A stretch of DNA of 37,263 nt from Streptomyces adustus (GTDB lineage: Bacteria; Actinomycetota; Actinomycetes; Streptomycetales; Streptomycetaceae): NCBI RefSeq assembly GCF_009377175.1, contig NZ_VJZD01000075.1, forward strand, positions 1 to 37,263, given 5' to 3'. Shown one piece after another: positions 29,804 to 37,219 of the stretch. Positions within the stretch are counted from its first letter, which is position 1; every line of letters begins with the position of its first letter. The notes under the pieces were generated by a model. That model was not told the origin of the DNA and ran no database searches. It saw nothing but the letters and a program-made list of their open reading frames with translations. The position numbers and the translations under genes were made by a program.

Positions 29804-31228
29804 ATGGCGTACGGGGAGCGGGGGCGTCGGCGTCCCCCGGTCGTGGACCTGGCCGACCGCAGGGCGCTGGAGCGGTACCGACCGGCGGATCCTGCGGTGG
29901 TCGGGGAGGCACGGCGGCTGAAGGAGGCCGCCCTGCTGGACTTCGGCCTGACCGAGTCGGCGGTGGCGTCCTGGCTGTACGCCAAGTGCCACCACCAGAT
30001 CGCGACCACCGCGGTGGACACGGCGGCCGTGGTCGCCTCCGGCGACGGCACCTGTCTGCTGCTGTTCAACCCGGACTTTTTCGTCCGACTGGGCCTGGAC
30101 GGCGTGAAGTTCGTGCTGTTCCACGAGGCGCGCCACCTGGTGCACCGGCATCTGTACGCCGAGCCCGAACTGCGCGACGACCCGGTGTTCGAGCTGGCGG
30201 CCGAGGTCTCCATCAACCATGTGGCACTGGTCCGCCTCGGCCGGACGGCACTGCCCACGCTGAACGGCCGGCCCACCGGAATCGACCCGCGCGAGGTGTA
30301 CGAGGCCTACCGCGCGGACCTGACGGCGCACGGCCTGGAGCCGGTCCCGTACGAGACGTTCATCGCCACGGACCTGCGTGTCCACGGCGAGCTGAAGCGG
30401 ATGCGGCATCCACCGGTCCCGCAGCGGCGGCTGTGTGTGCATCTGGCGGAGGGCGGGGTGCCCGCCGACCCGGAGACCGTCGACGCGGTCGTGTCCTCCG
30501 TGCTGCTCAACTCCCTGCTGGCGGCCCGGCGCGGACACGCGGGCGCGGAGCGCGAACTGCTCGACCTGATGCGCCGCAGCGAGGACGGTCCGGCGCGGAT
30601 CTCGCGGATCTGGGGGAACCTCGGCGCGGGCGTGCTGCGCGGCGATACCTCGCGCACGCGTACCGTCCACTGGTGGCAGCGCTGGCTCGTCGACGTCCTC
30701 GGCTCGAAGCTGCGCGACGGCGAGCGGCTGGTGTACCCGAAGAAGCGTGGCGCCCTGCTCGCCGCCCTCGGTCAGGAGCCGATGCTCGCGCGACGCGGCC
30801 CGGTGCGCGAGAAGGTCCTCGTCATCGCCTACGACACCTCGGGCTCCATGCCGCAGCACGTGGTGACCTGGCTGACCGGTCTCGTCGGCCGGATCGACGG
30901 GGTCGAGGCGCACTGGCTGTCCTTCGACACCGTGGTGATGCCCTTCGCCCCGGGCGAGCGGGTGTACGGCGGGGGCGGCACCAGCTTCCAGGCCGTCGCG
31001 GACTACGTGGAGGGACGTACGGAGGTGGACGGGCGGCGGCTCGACGTCCGTCCGGACGCCGTCGTGATCCTCACCGACGGATACGCACCCGCGATCACGC
31101 CCGCGGAGCCGGAGAAATGGATCTGGCTGATCACCGAGGGCGGCAGCGAGTGGCCCGAGACGCACACGCCGGCGATGGCCTGCCATCGCGTGCCCACGGA
31201 GACACCGCCGTCCGGGAGACCCGGGTGA
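29804..31228 (+). CDS. DUF2201-type metallopeptidase-like protein with vWA domain
   Basis: Protein of 474 aa. The N-terminal domain has FVLFHEARHLVHRH (HExxH at 107-111) and downstream AAEVSINH, the pattern of the putative metallopeptidase DUF2201 (COG3864). The C-terminal vWA-like domain has a MIDAS motif, AYDTSGSM (Asp343, Ser345, Ser347), and VILTDGYAPAIT. Proteins of this kind pair with MoxR AAA+ ATPases, as encoded next, and are thought to act as ATP-driven chaperone or remodelling modules; peptidase activity is not established. GGGGGG six bases before the ATG at 29804 sets the start. Flanking tRNA-like genes make an RNA-related role worth testing. Confidence 0.85.
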   Translation: MAYGERGRRRPPVVDLADRRALERYRPADPAVVGEARRLKEAALLDFGLTESAVASWLYAKCHHQIATTAVDTAAVVASGDGTCLLLFNPDFFVRLGLDGVKFVLFHEARHLVHRHLYAEPELRDDPVFELAAEVSINHVALVRLGRTALPTLNGRPTGIDPREVYEAYRADLTAHGLEPVPYETFIATDLRVHGELKRMRHPPVPQRRLCVHLAEGGVPADPETVDAVVSSVLLNSLLAARRGHAGAERELLDLMRRSEDGPARISRIWGNLGAGVLRGDTSRTRTVHWWQRWLVDVLGSKLRDGERLVYPKKRGALLAALGQEPMLARRGPVREKVLVIAYDTSGSMPQHVVTWLTGLVGRIDGVEAHWLSFDTVVMPFAPGERVYGGGGTSFQAVADYVEGRTEVDGRRLDVRPDAVVILTDGYAPAITPAEPEKWIWLITEGGSEWPETHTPAMACHRVPTETPPSGRPG

Positions 31229-31246
31229 CCGGGCGCACGCGCACAT

Positions 31247-31285
31247 GGACACACAGGGACACCGACACACGGGGACACAGGACAG
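31247..31285. repeat. GGACACA-type short tandem repeats between vWA and AAA genes
   Basis: The gap holds GGACACACAG, GGACACCGACACACGG and GGACACAGGACAG in a row, imperfect copies of a GGACACA unit, ending at the ribosome-binding region of the AAA gene. It may be a slippage product or a protein/RNA binding array. Confidence 0.5.
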
Positions 31286-31289
31286 GTAG

Positions 31290-33158
31290 ATGAGCACGCT
31301 CGCAGGGCAGTTCGCCTCCGCCGCCGACCACGGCCGCGGGGCCGACGAGGTCTCACGCCTCGAAGGATTCATCGACGCGATGATCGAGCTGGGGCAGACC
31401 GGCCAGATCTTCGGTGAGCACGGCATCGGCAAGACGGCGACGTTCTTCTCGCATGTCGCCCGCGCCCACCCGGACGCCACGCTGGTGTACGTCCCGGCGG
31501 CGAACCTGACACCGGACGACCTGCTGGTCAACGCGCCGGTACGAGACCCGCGCACGGGTGAACTCGTGCTGCGCCAGCTGGTGATGAACCAGCTGAAGCC
31601 CGGTCGGCCGTTCGTGCTGCTCGTCGACGACTCCCTCCAGGCGGGCGACACGATCCAGGCGCAGCTGATGCAGATCGCCTGCGACTGGACCCTCGGCGAG
31701 CACGATCTGCGTGCCCTCGGCTGCATCGGCGTCTTCCTCACCGACAACGAGTCGCTGGCCGAGACCTCGGCCCGGCGCAGCGACCTGGCGCTCCTCGACC
31801 GCATGGTCACCCTGCGGATCACGGCGAACGACACCTCCTGGCGACGCCATCTCGCCGCCAAGTACCGTCCGTGGGACCTGCGTCCGGTCTTCTCCCTGTG
31901 GGCGTCGCTCCCTCCGGCGCTGCGCGAGCTGTTCTCCCCGCGCACCCTCGACCACGTCCTGGCCAACGCCCGCGAGGGCTTCCCGCTGCGCTGGGGCCTG
32001 CCCCTGGTGGACGGCGAACGGCTGCGGCTGGCCGAGCCCGGTCCGGACGGCAGACCGGGCCCGAACCGCACGGCCGAGATCCTCGACCAGGTCGCGGCGG
32101 CGTTGAACGTGCCCAACCCGTCACGGATCGCCGACCCGGTACGGCAGGTCGTGCGGGCCGCGCTGCGCAACCGCTGGACCGTGCTGCTCCAGGGGCCGCC
32201 GGGGTGCGGCAAGACGGAGCTGGTGCGGGAGACGGTGCGCGCGGGGCTCGGGCGGGAGGCACTGTACTTCTCGCTGCCCGTGACCAACGTCGAGGACCTG
32301 TGCGCGCCGGTCCCGGCCGCCGACGGCACCCTGGACAACCTGCTGGCCGCTAAGTTCACCGGCCCGGAGCCCAAGGTGATCGTGTGGGACGAGTACAACC
32401 GGCCCAAGGACAAGGCCGCGTTCGCCAAGCTGATGGAGATCACCCAGGAGTGGTCGCTGGCCGGGCGCCGGATCGAGCAGCTACGGGCGCAGATAGCCGT
32501 GCAGAACCCGCCGTACCACCTCGGTCGCAAGCTGCTGGTGTCGCGGAACAACATCGCCCAGGCGTCCCGGTTCACCGCGTCCCTGGAGGTGGAGCCGGAC
32601 GACATCCCGGCCAACGAGTGGCTGCTCGCCCGTTACGGCGCGGACGCGGAGACGGTCCTGGAGTGGTGGAAGCACGACATCGACGACGACGGCCGGGCCT
32701 GGATCACCAAGCGCACCATGGAGCGGCTGATCAAGCTGCACCGCCGCGGGCTGCCGCTGGAGATGGCCACGGTCTATCTCGGCGACGGCGAGTACGCGCC
32801 CGTGCCGCTCACCGCGCTGATCGACCGCTTCCGGGGCCGGCCGGTCACCGGGCTGCGGGAGCTCGCCCGCGACATCGACGCCTGGGAGGCCCGGCTGCGG
32901 CGCGCGGCCGAGCACTCCGACGAGGGCGACGACGACAGCGACATCGTCCATCAGCTGCTGGCCAACGCGGAGTTGTCGCAGCTGAAGAAGCACCGTGCCG
33001 CGGTGTCCCGGCTCGTCCCGCTGCTGCCCGCGAAGCTGCGCGCGACCTATCTGGTGGGCGCGTCGCCGCAGCAACAGCGTTTCTGGACCGAGGTGTTCAC
33101 GACGATGCGGCGCCCGGGCCGGAGCCCGGACGGTGGTCACCAGGCTGCTTCGCGGTAG
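31290..33158 (+). CDS. Double-AAA+ MoxR-like ATPase
   Basis: Protein of 622 aa with two AAA+ modules. Module 1: Walker A GEHGIGKT (42-49), Walker B FVLLVDDS (108-115), arginine-finger candidate RRSDLALLDRM. Module 2: Walker A GPPGCGKT (302-309), Walker B VIVWDEYNR (363-371), sensor region LLVSRNNIAQ. The C-terminal helical part is acidic near the end (DEGDDDSD). It is unusual in joining two cassettes in one chain, where most MoxR proteins have one. It forms an operon with the vWA gene 61 bp upstream, and its last 22 bases overlap the convergent SDR gene. It probably powers remodelling of a client selected by the vWA partner. Confidence 0.87.
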   Translation: MSTLAGQFASAADHGRGADEVSRLEGFIDAMIELGQTGQIFGEHGIGKTATFFSHVARAHPDATLVYVPAANLTPDDLLVNAPVRDPRTGELVLRQLVMNQLKPGRPFVLLVDDSLQAGDTIQAQLMQIACDWTLGEHDLRALGCIGVFLTDNESLAETSARRSDLALLDRMVTLRITANDTSWRRHLAAKYRPWDLRPVFSLWASLPPALRELFSPRTLDHVLANAREGFPLRWGLPLVDGERLRLAEPGPDGRPGPNRTAEILDQVAAALNVPNPSRIADPVRQVVRAALRNRWTVLLQGPPGCGKTELVRETVRAGLGREALYFSLPVTNVEDLCAPVPAADGTLDNLLAAKFTGPEPKVIVWDEYNRPKDKAAFAKLMEITQEWSLAGRRIEQLRAQIAVQNPPYHLGRKLLVSRNNIAQASRFTASLEVEPDDIPANEWLLARYGADAETVLEWWKHDIDDDGRAWITKRTMERLIKLHRRGLPLEMATVYLGDGEYAPVPLTALIDRFRGRPVTGLRELARDIDAWEARLRRAAEHSDEGDDDSDIVHQLLANAELSQLKKHRAAVSRLVPLLPAKLRATYLVGASPQQQRFWTEVFTTMRRPGRSPDGGHQAASR

Positions 33159-34543
33159 TCCTTGAGGAACACCCCGGACAGCGGTTCCCCCGACTCGCCC
33201 CGCACGATCGGGTCGTAGACGCGGGCCGCTCCGTCCACGATGTCCAGCGGGGTGCGGAACCCGGCCCGGGCCATCCGGTCCTTCTTCGGCGCCGGGTTCT
33301 CGTCGGTGATCCATCCGGTGTCGACGGCGCACATGTGCACGCCCTGTTCCGCGAGTTCGGCGGCGCTGGTGCGGGTGAGCATGTTCAGGGCCGCCTTGGC
33401 CATGTTGGTGTGCGGATGGCCGGCGGTCTTGTTGCGCACGGCGAACCGGCCCTCGACCGCGGTGACGTTGACGACGTAGCGACGCGGGTGCGGGGAGGCG
33501 AGCAGCAGCGGCAGCAGCCGGTCGCACAACAGGGCCGGGGCGAGGGCGTTGACCAGCTGGGTCTCCAGCACCTCGGCCGGGTCGAGGGCGCCGAGCCGCG
33601 CCGACCAGGAGTTCTCCGGGGCCGGGTCGGGGAGCAGTCCGGCCTCGTCGGCCTCGCGCAGGGCGGCGGGCAGGGCGTCCGCCGAGCCCTCCAGCATCCG
33701 CATCGGGCGAAAGCCCGGCGCCTGGCGGGCGCCCTCGGGCAGGGCGTCGTACTCGCCGGCGGCGAGCAGCCCGTACGACTCGGGCGGTCGGCGCACGGTC
33801 TGTGCCGCGTTGTTGACGAGGATGTCCAGCGGCTCGCCCGCTCGGCGCAGTTCCTCGCAGAGTCCCAGCACCTGGCGTGGGTCGCGCAGGTCGACGGCGA
33901 GCACGGTGAGCCGGTCGAGCCACTCGGCGCTGCCGGGCGCGGCCCGGAAGCGGCGCACGGTGTCGTGCGGGAAGCGGGAGGTGACGAGCACCTCCGCGCC
34001 GTCGCGCAGCATCATCAGGGCCAGCTGGAACCCGATCTTGACCCGGCCGCCGGTGAGCAGCACGCGACGACCGCCGAGATCGGTGCTCAGGCCCCGACGG
34101 GTGGTGTTGTCCTCGGCGCACCGCGGGCAGAGCCGGTGGTAGAAGGAGTCGACCTGTCGATAGGGCTCCTTGCAGACATAACAGGTACGCGGTCTGCGGA
34201 AGCTGCCGCCGGTGCCGGGGGCGGCCAGGGGCGCGTCCTCGCGCCGGTCCACCGCGCCGGTCGCGGTGGCCGCCATCGCCGCCGCGTCGGCGGCCGAGGT
34301 CTCGGTGCTGCGCGACTTGCGGCGGCGCAGCCGTCCGTCGCGGGCGAAGGACGCGGCGACCTGCTCCGCCCGCAGCCTGCGGGCGTCGTCGACGGGCAGC
34401 GCCCGCAGCTTGCCCACGGTCCGGTGGAAGGCCGCCAGTTCCGCCTCGGTGACGGTTTCGGGGGCGGCTTCGATCGCCGACCTGGTGTCCGATTCGGTGA
34501 TCGCCCCGGTGATCAGCTCGCCCATCCGTCCCGCCCGCCCCAT
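33137..34543 (-). CDS. SDR-fold protein with N-terminal zinc ribbon and no catalytic Tyr
   Basis: Protein of 468 aa. The N-terminal about 100 residues are helical and charged. Next is a four-Cys ribbon, C121-x2-C124-x14-C139-x2-C142 (CYVCKEPY and LCPRCAED). The SDR domain begins with VLLTGGRVKIGFQLALMML (TGxxxGIG type, 164-171), then LDILVNNAAQT. The usual YxxxK is TNMAK here (Thr379, Lys383), and the usual Ser is in VNVTAVEG, so the Ser-Tyr-Lys set is incomplete. It may bind a nucleotide or RNA rather than act as a dehydrogenase. Start 34543; an ATG at 34525 is the alternative. The tRNA-like RNA ends only 13 bp upstream. Confidence 0.8.
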   Translation of the reverse strand: MGRAGRMGELITGAITESDTRSAIEAAPETVTEAELAAFHRTVGKLRALPVDDARRLRAEQVAASFARDGRLRRRKSRSTETSAADAAAMAATATGAVDRREDAPLAAPGTGGSFRRPRTCYVCKEPYRQVDSFYHRLCPRCAEDNTTRRGLSTDLGGRRVLLTGGRVKIGFQLALMMLRDGAEVLVTSRFPHDTVRRFRAAPGSAEWLDRLTVLAVDLRDPRQVLGLCEELRRAGEPLDILVNNAAQTVRRPPESYGLLAAGEYDALPEGARQAPGFRPMRMLEGSADALPAALREADEAGLLPDPAPENSWSARLGALDPAEVLETQLVNALAPALLCDRLLPLLLASPHPRRYVVNVTAVEGRFAVRNKTAGHPHTNMAKAALNMLTRTSAAELAEQGVHMCAVDTGWITDENPAPKKDRMARAGFRTPLDIVDGAARVYDPIVRGESGEPLSGVFLKDYREAAW

Positions 34544-34556
34544 GTCCGTCGTACCG

Positions 34557-34628
34557 TGGTCCCGGCCGGATTCGAACCGGCGTATCCGCCCTGACAAGGC
34601 GGCGAGTCTGCCTCTGCTCTACGGGACC
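34557..34628 (-). tRNA. tRNA-like gene, anticodon GTC (Asp type)
   Basis: A 72-base cloverleaf on the minus strand: acceptor GGTCCCG/CGGGACC (7 bp), D-stem GAGC/ACTC with the closing pair missing, D-loop AGAGGCAG, anticodon stem CCGCC/GGCGG, loop TTGTCAG, variable ATAC, T-stem GCCGG/CCGGC, T-loop TTCGAAT, discriminator A. CCA is not encoded. The fold is complete enough for a functional tRNA, but the D-arm and location are atypical. It is the second RNA in a tRNA-tRNA-SDR unit. Confidence 0.75.
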
Positions 34629-34637
34629 GTGAGCGCG

Positions 34638-34708
34638 TCCGGACGACCGGATTCGAACCGGCGTATCCGCCTGTGCAGGGCGCGCGACTACCTCTGCGCT
34701 ACGTCCGG
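34638..34708 (-). tRNA. tRNA-like gene, anticodon GCA (Cys type)
   Basis: A 71-base cloverleaf on the minus strand: acceptor CCGGACG/CGTCCGG (7 bp), D-stem GCGC/TCGC (three pairs), D-loop AGAGGTAG, anticodon stem GCGCC/GGCGG (four pairs), loop CTGCACA with unusual C37, variable ATAC, T-stem GCCGG/CCGGT, T-loop TTCGAAT, discriminator A. The base between D and anticodon stems is absent. Twenty-five consecutive bases of its 3' half equal those of the Asp-type gene nine bases downstream, so the pair arose by duplication. Confidence 0.7.
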
Positions 34709-34718
34709 ACGCGCCGTG

Positions 34719-34747
34719 ATCTTAACTGGCCGGGTGGCGGTGGAACA
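34719..34747 (-). promoter_or_regulatory. Promoter of the tRNA-like/SDR unit
   Basis: TAAGAT (34724-34719) is a good -10, with TGTTCC (34747-34742) as a weak -35 at 17 bp. The start would be near 34712, four bases before the first tRNA-like RNA. No other promoter is apparent before the SDR gene, so both RNAs and the SDR mRNA probably share it. Confidence 0.55.
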
Positions 34748-34756
34748 CAGGGTTTT

Positions 34757-35002
34757 TCAGTTGGCCGCGCGCCGGAGCTGGAGCCGTTCCTTCTCCGACA
34801 GGCCGCCCCAGACCCCGAAGCGCTCGTCGTTGGCGAGGGCGTAGTCGAGGCAGGCGGAGCGCATCTCGCACATACCGCAGATGCGTTTCGCCTCACGCAC
34901 CGAGCTGCCCGGCTCGGGAAAGAAGAAGTCCGCCCCGGTCTGCGCGCACAGCGCCCCGGCCTGCCAGGCGAGGTCGGGCGTGGCGATGGTGTCGATCTGC
35001 AT
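34757..35002 (-). CDS. wblH: WhiB-like iron-sulfur transcription factor, probably WblH
   Basis: Protein of 81 aa. Four Cys ligands for a [4Fe-4S] cluster: Cys19, Cys42, Cys45, Cys51 (ALCAQT and ICGMCEMRSAC), then the G-W turn GVWGG (64-68) and the basic tail SEKERLQLRRA. It lacks the AT-hook of WhiB7/WblC. Wbl proteins bind the principal sigma factor and tune promoters. The wblH name is from remembered gene order and is less sure than the family. The ATG at 35002 gives the normal length; the long upstream open frame is not conserved-looking. Confidence 0.85.
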   Translation of the reverse strand: MQIDTIATPDLAWQAGALCAQTGADFFFPEPGSSVREAKRICGMCEMRSACLDYALANDERFGVWGGLSEKERLQLRRAAN

Positions 35003-35283
35003 GGACAGGATCGTGCCGGGCGGCGAAAAACGTTCGATCAACGCCGGATCAACGCGGCGGTCCGACAGCTCCGGTCGCCCGATGATCCTCCCGCGCGCCG
35101 CCGTGGCGCACGGCGGCGCGCGGAGGCGGGAGCAACAATCGGAGCATCCGCCGTCACGGATGGTGATCTCCGTGTCCGCCGTTGCCGTGCCCCGCTCGGT
35201 CGGGTCGCTGCGGCAGCGGGTGTCAGTGGGCGGTGCAAGACTCGGCAGTGCAGGCACCGGGACCCCCTTCAAGGAGGGCGCAG

Positions 35284-36075
35284 ATGCTCACCACCCGTTT
35301 CGTCGACGGCTCCCCGAACTGGATCGACCTCGGTACGTCCGACATCGAAGGCGCCACCGCCTTCTACGCCGCCCTGTTCGGCTGGCAGTTCGTCTCGGCG
35401 GGCCCCGAGGCCGGCGGCTACGGCTTCTTCCAGCTCGGCGGGAGGACCGCGGCCGGCGGTATGCAGACCACCGCGGAACAGGGCCCGCCGTCCTGGAACG
35501 TGTACTTCCAGAGCCCGGACGTGGAGGCCACCGCGAAGACGGCGGAGCAGGCCCACGGCCGGGTGCTGCACCCGCCGATCGACGTCATGGGCCAGGGCCA
35601 CATGGCGATCCTCGCGGACCCGGCCGGAGTGCAGTTCGGCCTCTGGCAGCCGGGGCGGATCAAGGGGGTGGACGTGGCCGAGGAGACCGGTTCGCTGTGC
35701 TGGGTCGAGCTGTACACGCCGGACATCGCGGCGGCTGCCGCGTTCTACCACAAGGTGCTCGGCCACGAGACGTCCGGGGTCCCGTTCCCCGGCGGCACCT
35801 ACACCTGTCTGAACCCCGCCGGGGGCGGGGAGGACTCCATGTTCGGCGGCCTGGTCCCGCTGGCCGACGACCCGATGGAGGCCGCGACCGGCCCGTACTG
35901 GCTGCCGTACTTCGAGGTGACCGACACCGACGCGGCCGTCGCCAAGGCGCAGGAGCTGGGCGGCACGGTCCGGATGCCCGCCACGGACGTGCCGGACGTG
36001 GGCCGGATCGCCAAGCTGGCCGATCCGTCCGGCGCCCGCTTCGCGGTGATCCGGAGCGCACAGCAGCAGCCGTGA
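35284..36075 (+). CDS. VOC (glyoxalase/bleomycin-resistance) family protein, two domains
   Basis: Protein of 263 aa with two VOC modules. Module 1 begins PNWIDLGTSDIEGATAFYAA (about 11-30) and ends MAILADPAGVQFGLWQP. Module 2 begins LCWVELYTPDIAAAAAFYHK and ends AKLADPSGARFAVIRS. It resembles the mycobacterial CFP-30B/hydroxylase-like group. Metal-ligand positions are incomplete, so binding or a lyase role is undecided. AAGGAGG six bases before the ATG fixes the start. The upstream region holds TGTCAGTG (35221-35228), but with no TANNNT at the right place. Confidence 0.85.
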   Translation: MLTTRFVDGSPNWIDLGTSDIEGATAFYAALFGWQFVSAGPEAGGYGFFQLGGRTAAGGMQTTAEQGPPSWNVYFQSPDVEATAKTAEQAHGRVLHPPIDVMGQGHMAILADPAGVQFGLWQPGRIKGVDVAEETGSLCWVELYTPDIAAAAAFYHKVLGHETSGVPFPGGTYTCLNPAGGGEDSMFGGLVPLADDPMEAATGPYWLPYFEVTDTDAAVAKAQELGGTVRMPATDVPDVGRIAKLADPSGARFAVIRSAQQQP

Positions 36076-36111
36076 GCGAACCCGCACCGCTCCGGGGCTC
36101 CGGGGCTCCGG

Positions 36112-37149
36112 CTAGGCCGAGGCCCGGCGCACCAGGGTCGTCGGCAGGACCACGGCGGCCGGGGTGTCCGCGTCGGCCCGGCCGGTGGTGCTGCGGTCGA
36201 GGCGGCGCAGCAGGAGCCGGGCCATCAGGCGGCCCATCTCCTCTATGTCCTGGCGGATCGTGGTCAGCGGCGGGTCGGTCTGCTCGGCGACGGGCAGCAT
36301 GTCGTCGAAGCCGATCACGGCGACGTCCTCGGGTACCCGCCGCCCGCGTTCGCGCAGGACCCGCAGGGCACCCGCGGCGGTGAGGTCGTTGGCGGCGAAC
36401 ACGCCGTCCAGGTCGGGGCAGCGGTCGAGGAGTTCACGCATCGCGCGTTCGCCGCCGGCCGGGGTGAAGTCGCTCTCGACGACCATCCTCGGGTCGGCGT
36501 CCGCCATGACGTCCCGGAAGCCGTCGAGCCGGTCCACCGCGGACGTCTGGTCGAGGGCGCCCGCGATGTGCGCGATCCGGGTGCGGCCGAGGCCGACGAG
36601 GTGGCGCACGGCCTCCCGGGCGCCACCGCGGTTGTCGCTGTCGACATAGACCGGCCCGGGTGTGCCGTCGCTCCAGCCGGGGCGGCCGCCGAACACGGTC
36701 GGCACCCCGGCGCCCTGGATCAGTCCGGGCAGCGGGTCGTCGAGGTGCAGCGAGAACACCAGGGCCCCGTCGACATGGCCGCCGGCGAGGTAGCGGCCGA
36801 CACGGGCGTGGTCGTCGCGGCCCTCGGTGAGCAGCAGGACCAGCTGGCTGTCGTGGACCGTCAGCTCCTTGCTGATGCCGCGCAGTTGCAGGGCGAAGAA
36901 GGGGTCGGCGAAGACGCGGGTCTCCGGCTCGGCGATGACGACGGCGATCGCGTCGTGCCGTTTGGTCACCAGGCTGCGGGCGGCCTGGTTGGGGACGTAT
37001 CCGAGTTCGTCCACCGCCCGTCTGACCCGCTCGACGAGGGGTTCGCGCACCCCGTCGCCGCCGTTGACCACCCGGGAGGCGGTGGCCCGGGAGACGCCGG
37101 CCCGCGCGGCCACGGCCTCCAGCGTGGGACGGGCGGTTGTCTCGGTCAT
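36112..37149 (-). CDS. LacI family transcriptional regulator
   Basis: Protein of 345 aa. The N-terminal HTH is TLEAVAARAGVSRATASRVV, with the hinge-helix segment PNQAARSLVTKR. The periplasmic-binding-like core has DGALVFSLH, DNRGGAREAVRHLVGLGRTRIAHI and GVFAANDLTAAGALRVLRE. It presumably represses a sugar operon lying beyond the right edge. The ATG at 37149 is chosen because GAGGAG precedes it; the GTG at 37164 would overlap that site. Confidence 0.9.
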   Translation of the reverse strand: MTETTARPTLEAVAARAGVSRATASRVVNGGDGVREPLVERVRRAVDELGYVPNQAARSLVTKRHDAIAVVIAEPETRVFADPFFALQLRGISKELTVHDSQLVLLLTEGRDDHARVGRYLAGGHVDGALVFSLHLDDPLPGLIQGAGVPTVFGGRPGWSDGTPGPVYVDSDNRGGAREAVRHLVGLGRTRIAHIAGALDQTSAVDRLDGFRDVMADADPRMVVESDFTPAGGERAMRELLDRCPDLDGVFAANDLTAAGALRVLRERGRRVPEDVAVIGFDDMLPVAEQTDPPLTTIRQDIEEMGRLMARLLLRRLDRSTTGRADADTPAAVVLPTTLVRRASA

Positions 37150-37207
37150 TTCGGGACTCCTCACCGGCGGTTGCGGCTCAGGATAGCCCTGGCCCGCGGA
37201 ACTCAGT

Positions 37208-37219
37208 GAGAGCGCTCTC
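37208..37219. promoter_or_regulatory. LacI-type operator
   Basis: The perfect 12-bp palindrome GAGAGCGCTCTC lies 59 bp upstream of the LacI gene. It has the central CG-step and the size of Streptomyces LacI operators such as that of CebR. It probably serves autoregulation and a divergent operon outside the window. Confidence 0.75.

Noticed and set aside
28709..32614. 1301-codon open frame antisense to the vWA and AAA genes
   Set aside because: It crosses the tRNA-like gene and several real genes, is Ser/Arg-rich and has no recognisable domain; it is a composition artefact.
35221..35242. TGTCAGTG upstream of the VOC gene, as a PafBC promoter
   Set aside because: The -10 position reads AAGACT rather than TANNNT; too weak to claim, although the orientation is right.
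34757..35272. Longer WhiB-like protein starting near 35272
   Set aside because: The extra residues are Arg/Pro-rich and unlike any Wbl N-terminus; the ATG at 35002 gives the usual length.
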